Below, piece after piece: positions 27,438 to 34,022 of a stretch of 64,000 nt of DNA. A model generated the notes under the pieces. The model had not been told where the DNA came from. It made no database searches and worked only from the letters and a program-made list of their open reading frames with translations. Each line of letters opens with the position of its first letter. Within the stretch, counting starts at the first letter, position 1. This stretch comes from Sphingorhabdus sp. (lineage in GTDB: Bacteria; Pseudomonadota; Alphaproteobacteria; Sphingomonadales; Sphingomonadaceae), in assembly GCF_023910635.1 (NCBI RefSeq), contig NZ_JAAVVZ010000002.1:62001-126000 (forward strand), read 5' to 3'. A program made the translations under genes and the position numbers.

Positions 27438-28304
27438 TTGGCGGGCATAAGCCGGGTTTTGCGCGCAACCATCCCGGCTTTGATCGGTCTTGCCTTTGCG
27501 GTGGCACCAGTTTCCGCGCAGCCGCAGGTTCCTTCCCAAACAAACCCGGCCGAGTTCTGGATGTCCGGCACTGCTGTGCAAGGCGGCCTTGTCATCGGCC
27601 GCGCGCCCAAGGGGGCAAGCAGCGTATTTTTAAACGACGCGGCGGTAGAGCTTAGTCCGGACGGGTTCTTCCTGATCGGTTTTGACCGTGACGCACCGAT
27701 GGAGGCAAGGCTGGTCGCGATGCTGGCCGATGGCAGCAAGATGGAGCGCAATATCGCCGTCGCTCCGGGCAATTGGCGCATCGAACATGTTGCCGCAAAC
27801 ATCACCGGCGGCGCGACAAGCTCCGCCGAATTTCAGGCCCGGCGCAGCGCGGAGCTCGCACGGATTACGGCAGCGCGCGCCGTCCGCAGCAATAGTGCAG
27901 GCTGGCGGCAAACATTCATCCGCCCCGTATCGGGCCGCATATCGGGGCTATTTGGCGCGCAGCGCATTTATAACGGCACGCCGGGCAGCTATCATAATGG
28001 CATGGACATCGCCGCTGCCCAAGGCCAGGATTTCGTCGCGCCAGCCGACGGCGTAGTAACCCTTGCCGCTAATGATGCCTTCACTTTGGAGGGCCATTTG
28101 CTGATGATCGACCATGGCATGGGGTTGAACAGTGCATTTTTACACGCGTCCGAATTATTGGTCAAAGAAGGCGACCTTGTGCGCCAAGGCCAAGTCATTG
28201 GCCGCGTCGGCGCCACGGGCAGAGCCAGCGGGCCGCATGTGCACTGGGGCATGAGATGGAACAGCGCCCGGATTGATCCGAAGTTATTGTTGCCATCCAA
28301 TTGA
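27438..28304 (+). CDS. M23 (LytM-type) peptidase, exported
   Basis: TTG 27438, with AAAGG eight bases upstream, gives a 288-residue protein with a signal peptide (ATIPALIGLAFAVAPVSAQ). The C-terminal ~130 residues form the peptidoglycan endopeptidase fold with zinc ligands in YHNGMDIAAAQG and HVHWGMRW and a catalytic-region FLHASELLVKEGD. It would cleave peptide cross-links or activate an amidase in the periplasm. Confidence 0.9.
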   Translation: MAGISRVLRATIPALIGLAFAVAPVSAQPQVPSQTNPAEFWMSGTAVQGGLVIGRAPKGASSVFLNDAAVELSPDGFFLIGFDRDAPMEARLVAMLADGSKMERNIAVAPGNWRIEHVAANITGGATSSAEFQARRSAELARITAARAVRSNSAGWRQTFIRPVSGRISGLFGAQRIYNGTPGSYHNGMDIAAAQGQDFVAPADGVVTLAANDAFTLEGHLLMIDHGMGLNSAFLHASELLVKEGDLVRQGQVIGRVGATGRASGPHVHWGMRWNSARIDPKLLLPSN

Positions 28305-28328
28305 CGCGGCTTGATCGATGGATCGGGA

Positions 28329-28446
28329 AACAAAAGGAAACACCCCGGCGTTTAGGCCGGGGTGTTAGGTCGCTGGCCTAGAAGGGGGGGCGGCCATCTG
28401 GTCAACATTTGCTTTTACCCATTTGTTGACTTGGAAATATTGTTTC
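28329..28446 (-). ncRNA. Candidate EcfG-dependent small RNA with a C-rich loop
   Basis: Read on the minus strand, an EcfG-type promoter (28454-28479) is followed by a gene-less segment with three predicted hairpins. Hairpin 1 (28430 to 28401) has the 7-bp stem GTCAACA/TGTTGAC. Hairpin 2 (28396 to 28374) has stem TGGCC/GGCCA and a 13-nt loop carrying seven consecutive C. Hairpin 3 (28366 to 28339) is a strong 11-bp terminator stem followed by the T-rich TTTCCTTTTGTTT. A transcript of about 115 nt is expected. A C-rich loop suits pairing with Shine-Dalgarno sequences, as described for the sigma-T-dependent RNA GsrN in Caulobacter. It could alternatively be the 3' UTR of phyR. No transcript data are available. 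Confidence 0.5.
28339..28366 (-). terminator. Intrinsic terminator
   Basis: An 11-bp perfect stem AACACCCCGGC/GCCGGGGTGTT with a 6-nt loop. The T-rich tail lies on the minus-strand side only, so it ends leftward transcription (candidate sRNA or phyR) rather than the M23 gene, though the stem may also slow that transcript. Confidence 0.8.
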
Positions 28447-28453
28447 GAAAAGC

Positions 28454-28479
28454 AAACTATAGTGTCGAGACATTGTTCC
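28454..28479 (-). promoter_or_regulatory. EcfG-type promoter (sRNA candidate)
   Basis: On the minus strand GGAAC (28479-28475), a 17-bp spacer, and GTTT (28457-28454). Spacing and boxes agree with the phyR promoter in this window. No protein gene lies downstream before the terminator. Confidence 0.6.
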
Positions 28480-28486
28480 CAAAAAA

Positions 28487-29269
28487 TTATGCAGCCTTTG
28501 AACTCATGTCGACATCCCGGTGCATCAGCAACGCCTGACCAATGGTGGCGATGACAGTTTCCGGTTCAAAAGGCTTGGTGATCAGATAGGTCGGCTCGGG
28601 ACGTTCGCCGGTAAGCAGGCGTTCGGGAAAGGCTGTAATGAAGATCACAGGCACCGTCTGTTCAGACAATATGTCTTTAACGGCATCAATGCCACTTGAA
28701 CCATCGGCAAGGCTGATATCGGCCAGTATAAGCTCTGGCCGTTCGTCACGCGCCTTGGCCACAGCTTCTGCCCGGGTGCGCACAATGGCGATTGTTTCAT
28801 GGCCGAGGCTTTCTACAATCTGCTTAATGTGCAGCGCGATGATCGATTCATCTTCAATGATGAGCACGCGCGCAGACAGTGCATCTTCGATCGCACTGCG
28901 TGCCGCCTGAACATGTTGGCGCACATCGTCTTGGCTCATGCCCAAAATCACGCCCACATCGGCGAAAGTAAAACCTTCAACCGTGGCCAGCAGCAAGCTT
29001 TGTCGGCGCTTTACCGGGAATTGCGCGATCACACCGCTGCGCCCGCGCGATTCGAGTGGCGCAATCATTTCGCTGTTCCAGATCCGATGAAATGTTTTGA
29101 ACAGCTCGGTTTTGGCCGGAGCTTTTTCATCCCATTCTTCAGGAGCTTCCAATAACGCTTCCAATGTTTCGCGCACGGCCGCGTCACCCAGTGATTGTGA
29201 CCCGGTCAGTGCCCGTGCATAACGCCTAAGATATGGCAATTGTGATGCCAGTTGCTGTCTGAATGACAT
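28487..29269 (-). CDS. phyR: General stress response anti-anti-sigma regulator PhyR
   Basis: The 260-residue protein has the PhyR architecture: an N-terminal ECF sigma-like domain (regions 2 and 4; EGFTFADVGVILGMSQDDVR around residue 98-117) and a C-terminal receiver domain. The receiver has acidic residues in VLIIEDES, a phospho-acceptor Asp ~184 in ELILADISLADGSSG, and Lys ~232 in ITKPFEP. When phosphorylated, the sigma-like domain sequesters NepR and frees EcfG. AAGGGAG precedes ATG 29269. The gene is divergent from nepR-ecfG and has its own EcfG-type promoter, implying positive feedback. Confidence 0.97.
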   Translation of the reverse strand: MSFRQQLASQLPYLRRYARALTGSQSLGDAAVRETLEALLEAPEEWDEKAPAKTELFKTFHRIWNSEMIAPLESRGRSGVIAQFPVKRRQSLLLATVEGFTFADVGVILGMSQDDVRQHVQAARSAIEDALSARVLIIEDESIIALHIKQIVESLGHETIAIVRTRAEAVAKARDERPELILADISLADGSSGIDAVKDILSEQTVPVIFITAFPERLLTGERPEPTYLITKPFEPETVIATIGQALLMHRDVDMSSKAA

Positions 29270-29294
29270 AATTGCTCCCTTTGCTAGCGAAACT

Positions 29295-29322
29295 AATACG
29301 TTCGAACTGCAATTTTGTTCCC
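29295..29322 (-). promoter_or_regulatory. EcfG-type promoter of phyR
   Basis: Minus strand GGGAAC (29322-29317), 16 bp, CGTATT (29300-29295). The -35 GGAAC is arranged back to back with the GGAAC facing nepR, 8 bp away, forming GTTCC-N8-GGAAC. Confidence 0.75.
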
Positions 29323-29329
29323 GCTTGAT

Positions 29330-29355
29330 GGAACAATATCATCTTTAATTGCTTA
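29330..29355 (+). promoter_or_regulatory. EcfG-type promoter of nepR-ecfG (weaker -10)
   Basis: GGAAC at 29330-29334 followed after 16 bp by GCTT (29351-29354). The -10 is less canonical than the CGTT form. It would autoregulate the nepR-ecfG operon. Confidence 0.5.
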
Positions 29356-29479
29356 ATTGCCTATGATAAAAAATCTTCGCCTGCCCGAATTGTGGTATTG
29401 AGCCATGGGTATAACGACAGAAAATGGTCAGCCTGGGTCCGACACGTTGCCGGGCGTTTGGAATGACGGAGGGGGTCAA

Positions 29480-29659
29480 TTGGCTATCAATAAAGGCAAG
29501 CGGCAAGCGGGGGAAGCAATGGACCCGGAATTTGATTCACTCACTGCGGCGTTACGCCAGATGCATGACAGCATTGCCAATGAACCTGTCCCTGACGACT
29601 TTCTTGACCTTCTGGACCAAATCGATGCCAAAATATCGGCCTCCAAGAAAATATCGTGA
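29480..29659 (+). CDS. nepR: Anti-sigma factor NepR
   Basis: The core helices ALRQMHDSIANEPVPDDFLD and LLDQIDAKIS are the NepR signature. The start chosen is TTG 29480 because GGAGG lies seven bases upstream and the resulting 59 residues match usual NepR length. ATG 29405 (84 residues) has no ribosome binding site, and ATG 29519 would give only 46-47 residues. NepR binds EcfG and keeps it off RNA polymerase until phosphorylated PhyR removes it. The stop overlaps the ecfG start by 4 bp, tying the anti-sigma and sigma ratio through translational coupling. Confidence 0.9.
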   Translation: MAINKGKRQAGEAMDPEFDSLTAALRQMHDSIANEPVPDDFLDLLDQIDAKISASKKIS

Positions 29660-30270
29660 GCGCCTTGCCGGTGGAATCGCGTCCTATATCTGAAAAGCGC
29701 GATGCATCCGATGATTTTCGAGCGCAGATGGTCGCGCTCATCCCATCTTTGCGTGCTTTTGCACGCGGACTATGCGGCAATCGGGAACTTGCGGACGATC
29801 TTGCGCAAGAGGCTATGATGCGGGCATGGGCCGCGCATGCAAGCTTTACCCCTGGAACCAATTTCCGGGCGTGGATGTTCATGATATTGCGCAATCAGTT
29901 TTATACAACGATGCGGAAAAATTCGCGGATGACGAGTTGGGACCCCGAGGCCGCCGAACGGCTGCTGGTGGAGGCGCCGCCGCAGCAACACCACATCCAC
30001 ATGAGCGATGTTGAAAAGGCGTTACAAAAGCTGCCCGCTGAACAACGCGAGATACTGATGCTGGTAGGCGCAGGCGGTGCCAGCTACGAAGAGGCAGCGG
30101 TTATTACGGGCTGCGCCATCGGTACGGTCAAAAGCAGGCTAGCGCGCGGCCGCGTGGCATTAGCAGCGTTGATTAACGGTCCCGACGAAGCCGTCTTGAA
30201 GAAGCCCGCCAGATCAAAGCCGGTTCGGAGCACATTGCCCAAGCACCCTGACCCCATGCCGAGCATTTGA
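29656..30270 (+). CDS. ecfG: ECF15-type sigma factor EcfG
   Basis: The 204-residue protein starts at GTG 29656 within the nepR stop. Sigma region 2 (LIPSLRAFARGLCGNRELAD; FRAWMFMILRNQFYTTMRKN) and region 4 (LQKLPAEQREILMLVGAGGA; YEEAAVITGCAIGTVKSRLA) are complete. A basic ~25-residue tail follows region 4. As the general stress sigma factor of alphaproteobacteria it recognises GGAAC-N16/17-(C)GTT promoters; several such sites lie in this island. Confidence 0.96.
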   Translation: MSALPVESRPISEKRDASDDFRAQMVALIPSLRAFARGLCGNRELADDLAQEAMMRAWAAHASFTPGTNFRAWMFMILRNQFYTTMRKNSRMTSWDPEAAERLLVEAPPQQHHIHMSDVEKALQKLPAEQREILMLVGAGGASYEEAAVITGCAIGTVKSRLARGRVALAALINGPDEAVLKKPARSKPVRSTLPKHPDPMPSI

Positions 30271-30336
30271 GTGTGAAGTTACCATCCGCCCGGGATTAGG
30301 CCGTAGACACAAGAATACCACCTTCGAGGCACCAAA

Positions 30337-32028
30337 ATGGCATTTTTGCGACCAATGACCATGCGACGCGGGCTTATTCTGGTCGTGTTCGCCGCATTGC
30401 TGCCTGTGGCTGTTGCAAGCTTTATCCAAGGCATGTCGACTTTGGAAAATACGCGAAAATTGGCCTTTGATCGGTTGAAAGGAACGGCAAGCGCGGTTGC
30501 CGAACGGCAACGCGACCCGTTTGTAATTGCACAGCATCTGTTGCTCGCGCACACAACGAACAGTGATGTCATCCGCATGACCGATGATTGCGATTCTGCG
30601 TTGCGCATATCTTTAAGCAATTATCCGCCCGTTACTAATATAGCCCGAACAGCAGCAGATGGCACGGTGCGCTGCTCTGCCATGCCGCTTTCCAAGCCCG
30701 TTAATATTGCGAACGAAGGTTGGTGGCAACGCGGGGTCAGTGCGAATGGTATGACCATTACAAAGGCGCCCATTTTCGCGACCATAGCCCAAAGGAATGT
30801 CTTGTTCCTTATCCTGCCGTTGCGCACCGCCGATGGTCAATCGGACGGCACAATCACTGCGGCCATTGACGTAAAATATCTACGCGACGGGTTGCGCCAA
30901 GCCGCGCGCGGCGGCGCGGGGGCGTTAGCGATTGTGACCCGCGACGGCATGAATGTGGCCAGTGGCGACCGGCCGCTGCCCTTTTCGCCCGACGTCACAG
31001 CGCGCCAGAACCAACCCGTCGAGATCCGCGATAGCAAGGGTAGATTATGGATTTACACGCTGCATAAGCTCTACAGTTCTGACCTGTTTGTCGTCTATGC
31101 AGAACCGCGAGATACATTAATGGCAGCGGCGGTGTCGCAAGTGCGCGCCAGTATCTTGTTACCTTTGATTTCCATATTGCTTGCATCCATTGCCATCTGG
31201 GTCGGAACCAATCGTTTGGCCTTGATATGGTTGCGCGAATTGCGGATTGTTTCGAGGCGCTTCGCCCAAGGTGATTTCACAGGTGACCGCCACAAATTTG
31301 ATAGTGCGCCCCAAGAAATAGCCGCATTTAGCGCAGATTTGCACAGCATGGCCGACGTCATCGACCGCCGTAATACCGATCTGACGCAAGCGTTGGAGGC
31401 CAAAACGCTGCTGACGCGTGAAGTGCACCATCGGGTCAAAAACAACCTGCAGATCATCAACAGCCTGCTGACATTGCAATCGGGCCGTGTGCGTGAAGGC
31501 CCCGCGAAGGAGGTGTTGGCACAAACCCGTGCGCGGATAAATGCTTTGGCGCTAATCCACCGGCTTTTGTACGAAAGAGATAATGGCTATGAACGCGGCG
31601 AAGTGCCGATCAATAGCCTCCTGGCTGAACTATGCGCGCAGTTGCGCGGTGCGAGCCGGTCAATGACTCAAGTCCAGTTGATCTGCCACGCAAGCAATGT
31701 CCCGGTTCCCATCGAATATGCCGTACCATTGACTCTGTTCGTGGTTGAAGCGGTCACCAATGCCTTTCGCCATGCATTCCCCAAGGGCATGCGTGGAGCA
31801 ATCATCCTTCGCTTCGATCTGGATGGCGAGAGTGCCATTTTGGACATTTCGGACAATGGACAAGGGTATGTTGTCAGCGACGAAGCCGCACAAATGGGCA
31901 CGGAATTGATGCGCGGATTTGCCACCCAAGTAGACGGCAAGCTGTCGATATCAAGCAGCGAGGGGAACGGGACAAAAGTCGCGTTGAGTTTCCCGCTGCC
32001 AAATACGCCGGCAGCTTCGACACTTTAG
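30337..32028 (+). CDS. Membrane sensor histidine kinase, HisKA_2 type (PhyP-like)
   Basis: Residues ~11-30 and ~272-292 are membrane segments enclosing a ~240-residue periplasmic sensor domain of the Cache type. A HAMP-like linker leads to the HisKA_2 dimerisation helix with REVHHRVKNNLQIINSLLTL (His364/365). The ATPase domain has an N-box (FVVEAVTNAFRHAF) and a G-box (LDISDNGQGY). GAGG lies seven bases before ATG 30337. In Sphingomonas the adjacent kinase PhyP acts on PhyR, largely as a phosphatase; by position and class this gene is a good candidate for the same role. The sensed signal is unknown. Confidence 0.88.
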   Translation: MAFLRPMTMRRGLILVVFAALLPVAVASFIQGMSTLENTRKLAFDRLKGTASAVAERQRDPFVIAQHLLLAHTTNSDVIRMTDDCDSALRISLSNYPPVTNIARTAADGTVRCSAMPLSKPVNIANEGWWQRGVSANGMTITKAPIFATIAQRNVLFLILPLRTADGQSDGTITAAIDVKYLRDGLRQAARGGAGALAIVTRDGMNVASGDRPLPFSPDVTARQNQPVEIRDSKGRLWIYTLHKLYSSDLFVVYAEPRDTLMAAAVSQVRASILLPLISILLASIAIWVGTNRLALIWLRELRIVSRRFAQGDFTGDRHKFDSAPQEIAAFSADLHSMADVIDRRNTDLTQALEAKTLLTREVHHRVKNNLQIINSLLTLQSGRVREGPAKEVLAQTRARINALALIHRLLYERDNGYERGEVPINSLLAELCAQLRGASRSMTQVQLICHASNVPVPIEYAVPLTLFVVEAVTNAFRHAFPKGMRGAIILRFDLDGESAILDISDNGQGYVVSDEAAQMGTELMRGFATQVDGKLSISSSEGNGTKVALSFPLPNTPAASTL

Positions 32029-32035
32029 CGCCTGG

Positions 32036-32056
32036 GGTCAGGACGTAGGGTCAGCA
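32036..32056 (+). repeat. Degenerate palindromic-element end
   Basis: Two partial element starts (GGGGTCAGGAC and GGGTCA) lie just after the kinase stop codon. They match the first bases of the TA-flanked element but lack a partner arm. Confidence 0.55.
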
Positions 32057-32111
32057 TGAAAAAGGGCCCGCCGGTTACCCGACGAGCCCTGATTACGACA
32101 CGAAGAAAGGA

Positions 32112-32402
32112 CTATTTTTTGTCCTGTGCGTCTGCATTATCTTCCATGGCATCAGCCTTAGCATCGCCTTTTTCACGGACAGCTTCAGCTTTATCTTCCA
32201 TGGCGTTTTCAGCCGCCGTGTCCATGCCATCTGTCTTGTTATCCAGGGCTTCGGCCTGAACTTCCATGACGTCAGCTTGCACTTCGGCATTGTCGCGGAC
32301 GGTATCAGCCTGTTGCTCTTGTGCATTTTCCGCACCGGAATCGCAGGCTCCCAACGTCGCCAAAGACACAGAAGCGGCTAGAATCATAATGGTCTTTTTC
32401 AT
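32112..32402 (-). CDS. Small charged lipoprotein
   Basis: From ATG 32402 (GAGGGA seven bases upstream) the 96-residue protein has a lipoprotein signal with lipobox TLGAC, then a hydrophilic, helical stretch built of degenerate Ala/Asp/Glu/Lys repeats (EVQADVMEVQAEALDNKTDG; EDKAEAVREKGDAKADAMED). This resembles stress-induced, LEA-like or coiled lipoproteins. It follows the GlsB gene by 22 bp and shares its EcfG-type promoter, so it is a likely general stress protein. Exact function unknown. Confidence 0.8.
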   Translation of the reverse strand: MKKTIMILAASVSLATLGACDSGAENAQEQQADTVRDNAEVQADVMEVQAEALDNKTDGMDTAAENAMEDKAEAVREKGDAKADAMEDNADAQDKK

Positions 32403-32424
32403 AAATTTTTCCCTCTTATAATGA

Positions 32425-32694
32425 TTAGCGGACACTGCCGCGACGGAACAGATTGACGATCGCCAACAGAACGACTGCACCCAAAAATGACGCGACCAAC
32501 GAGCGGATATCGAAATTGCCGCTGGTGATTGGTGCGCCACCAATCAGGGGGGTGATGACAAAGCCAGCCAAAAAAGCACCCACAATGCCAATAACGACGT
32601 TCAAGAAAATGCCTTGTTGGCCATCGGTGCGCATGACGATGCTGGCCAGCCAGCCCAAAATGCCGCCGACGATCAGAATGATGATAATATTCAT
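32425..32694 (-). CDS. GlsB/YeaQ/YmgE-family stress membrane protein
   Basis: The 89-residue protein is nearly all membrane-embedded with three hydrophobic segments (IIIILIVGGILGWLASIVM; LNVVIGIVGAFLAGFVI; SLVASFLGAVVLLAIVNLF) and the glycine-rich pattern of the transglycosylase-associated GlsB family, common among stress-induced proteins. GAGAAATGAC precedes the ATG. An EcfG-type promoter lies 30-55 bp upstream. Confidence 0.9.
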   Translation of the reverse strand: MNIIIILIVGGILGWLASIVMRTDGQQGIFLNVVIGIVGAFLAGFVITPLIGGAPITSGNFDIRSLVASFLGAVVLLAIVNLFRRGSVR

Positions 32695-32724
32695 GTCATT
32701 TCTCCCTTTCAGAGTGCGAAGGAA

Positions 32725-32749
32725 AACATCGCTCAGGCCATTTGGTTCC
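32725..32749 (-). promoter_or_regulatory. EcfG-type promoter of glsB-lipoprotein operon
   Basis: Minus strand GGAAC (32749-32745), then 17 bp, then GTT (32727-32725). It has the same spacing as the phyR and sRNA promoters. Confidence 0.7.
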
Positions 32750-32797
32750 GATTTTGCCTAATCCCCGTTCAACTGGGTAATTTGGCGGCTGTTCAGA

Positions 32798-32823
32798 GGA
32801 ACCACGCAGCGCCTTTTGTCGTT
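32798..32823 (+). promoter_or_regulatory. EcfG-type promoter, now separated from its gene by an element
   Basis: GGAAC (32798-32802), 17 bp, CGTT (32820-32823). The next rightward gene starts at 33049, and palindromic element copy 3 (32839-33015) lies between, starting 15 bp after the -10 box. Confidence 0.65.
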
Positions 32824-32838
32824 ACCTATGCAGAGTTA

Positions 32839-33015
32839 GGGTCAGGACCACTTAAATCCACCTTGGCGGCGTCAAGACGTCCTTCGGATTTGGCCCATAC
32901 TGTCCATTGCCGCGTTGGCAAGCTTGGACTTAGAACCGCTAAGTCCTGCGCTTGCCGCCTTGCACTGAACAGTATGGCCTCAAACCGCGAAGGTGGATTT
33001 AAGTGGTCCTGACCC
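32839..33015 (-). mobile_element. TA-flanked palindromic element, copy 3 (177 bp, module A only)
   Basis: Opposite orientation to copies 1 and 2, with TA at 32837-32838 and 33016-33017. It lacks the module B segment. Module A forms the stem CCATACTGT/ACAGTATGG, where copy 2 has CCATTTTGT/ACAAAATGG, so two base pairs have changed in concert. It sits in the 5' leader of the stress gene at 33049. Confidence 0.85.
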
Positions 33016-33048
33016 TAAACTTCGAAAAATAACGAAAGTGAGAATGAC

Positions 33049-33501
33049 ATGACGCAGTCAGTAAGCCCCAAAAAAAATATGGCTAATGGAAGCCTAAAGA
33101 ATTCAAACGGATCGGCACGCGCCAATGCAAAGCCCGCCGGAAAGCCCGGCCCAAAGCCCACTCAAGCGCGCAAAGCACAACGCAGCCGCCCATCAGCATA
33201 TGCCGTGCCATCATGGCTCGGCGCATTGGCCTCTGTCATTGGCGTCGGCGTTGCCATAGGCGCAGGACTATACGCGACGCGCGATCAATGGATGCCAAAG
33301 GCCGACAAATGGAAGGATGATTTTTCTGCCGCCTTTGCCGATGATGAAACCGATCATGAGAATTTCGACCAAACCCGCCACGCCGGCAAGGATTCGATGC
33401 GCGACCCGTCGGGCGATGATTGGAACGAGGTTGATGATATGTCCGATGCGTCCTTCCCCGCAAGCGACCCGCCGTCTTTCACGCCCGCGACCGCGTCATG
33501 A
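33049..33501 (+). CDS. Single-pass membrane protein, probable general stress protein
   Basis: A 150-residue protein: a basic, Lys/Pro/Ala-rich N-terminus (~residues 1-50), one membrane segment (SWLGALASVIGVGVAIGAGL), and an acidic C-terminus ending in DDMSDASFPASDPPSFTPA. From memory, the tail motif SFPASDPP occurs at the end of several unrelated small stress-associated proteins; its role is unknown. No domain is recognised. An EcfG-type promoter lies 225 bp upstream, beyond an inserted element. Confidence 0.75.
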   Translation: MTQSVSPKKNMANGSLKNSNGSARANAKPAGKPGPKPTQARKAQRSRPSAYAVPSWLGALASVIGVGVAIGAGLYATRDQWMPKADKWKDDFSAAFADDETDHENFDQTRHAGKDSMRDPSGDDWNEVDDMSDASFPASDPPSFTPATAS

Positions 33502-33559
33502 ACGAAGGTCAGCGCGATGTTGCACCCCGATGGTGGCACCGTCGTTAATATCTGACGCA

Positions 33560-33599
33560 AAAAAGGGCTGTCCGCTTCACTGCCGACAGCCCTTTTTTA
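33560..33599 (+). terminator. Bidirectional intrinsic terminator
   Basis: A strong stem AAAAAGGGCTGTC/GACAGCCCTTTTT with A-rich and T-rich flanks, placed after the 33049 gene and before the convergent proline-rich gene, so it can end transcripts from both sides. Confidence 0.9.
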
Positions 33600-33633
33600 G
33601 GCCGTAAATACACAAAAAGAACCTGCGCGGCTT

Positions 33634-33649
33634 GGGGTCAGGACCTAAT
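33634..33649 (-). repeat. Solo palindromic-element end containing a stop codon
   Basis: GGGGTCAGGACCTAATT matches an element start. Read leftward it supplies the TAG stop of the proline-rich gene. No partner arm is present to the left. Confidence 0.55.
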
Positions 33650-33830
33650 TCAGCAATGTTGATTCCGGCTGGGGTGATTCCACCGGAGTCTCATTGGGAA
33701 TGCTCCCGGGATAATCGGTATCGCCCAAATCACCTGGCGAAACTTCGTCTGGTGTGGTGCCTGGTACTTCGTTCGGCGGGCTGTAAGGCTTGGGATCGGG
33801 ATCGACGCCATTTTGCATATTCATCATCAT
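33645..33830 (-). CDS. Small proline/aspartate-rich protein
   Basis: From ATG 33830 the 61-residue protein is almost entirely Pro, Asp, Gly, Thr and Glu with repeated PxExPGxTPDEV-like units (SPPNEVPGTTPDEVSPGDLG; DTDYPGSIPNETPVESP) and is certainly disordered. AGGAG lies just upstream, touching the end of palindromic element copy 4. Before that insertion the gene followed the cytochrome c gene by 7 bp. Similar short proline-rich proteins occur in sphingomonads; function is unknown. Confidence 0.65.
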   Translation of the reverse strand: MMMNMQNGVDPDPKPYSPPNEVPGTTPDEVSPGDLGDTDYPGSIPNETPVESPQPESTLLN

Positions 33831-33840
33831 ATTACTCCTA

Positions 33841-34022
33841 GGGTCAGGACCAATTAAATCCACTTTCGCGGTTTGAGGCCATTTTGTTCAGTGCAACGTG
33901 GCACCGGACAAAGGTAACGCCCGAAGCGCTGCTTGGTTCAACCGGCGCGGCACCAAAAATTGCAGACTGCACCAGACAAAATGGCCGCAAACCGCGAAAG
34001 TGGATTTAATTGGTCCTGACCC
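33841..34022 (+). mobile_element. TA-flanked palindromic element, copy 4 (182 bp, divergent core)
   Basis: TA flanks at 33839-33840 and 34023-34024. Terminal arms are perfect over 31 bp and include two substitutions relative to copy 1 (CCAATT; CACTTTCG) that are mirrored on the other side. The stem extends inward through GGCCATTTTGT/ACAAAATGGCC. The central ~100 bp differ from the other copies. It lies exactly between the cytochrome c stop and the ribosome binding site of the next gene. Confidence 0.85.
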
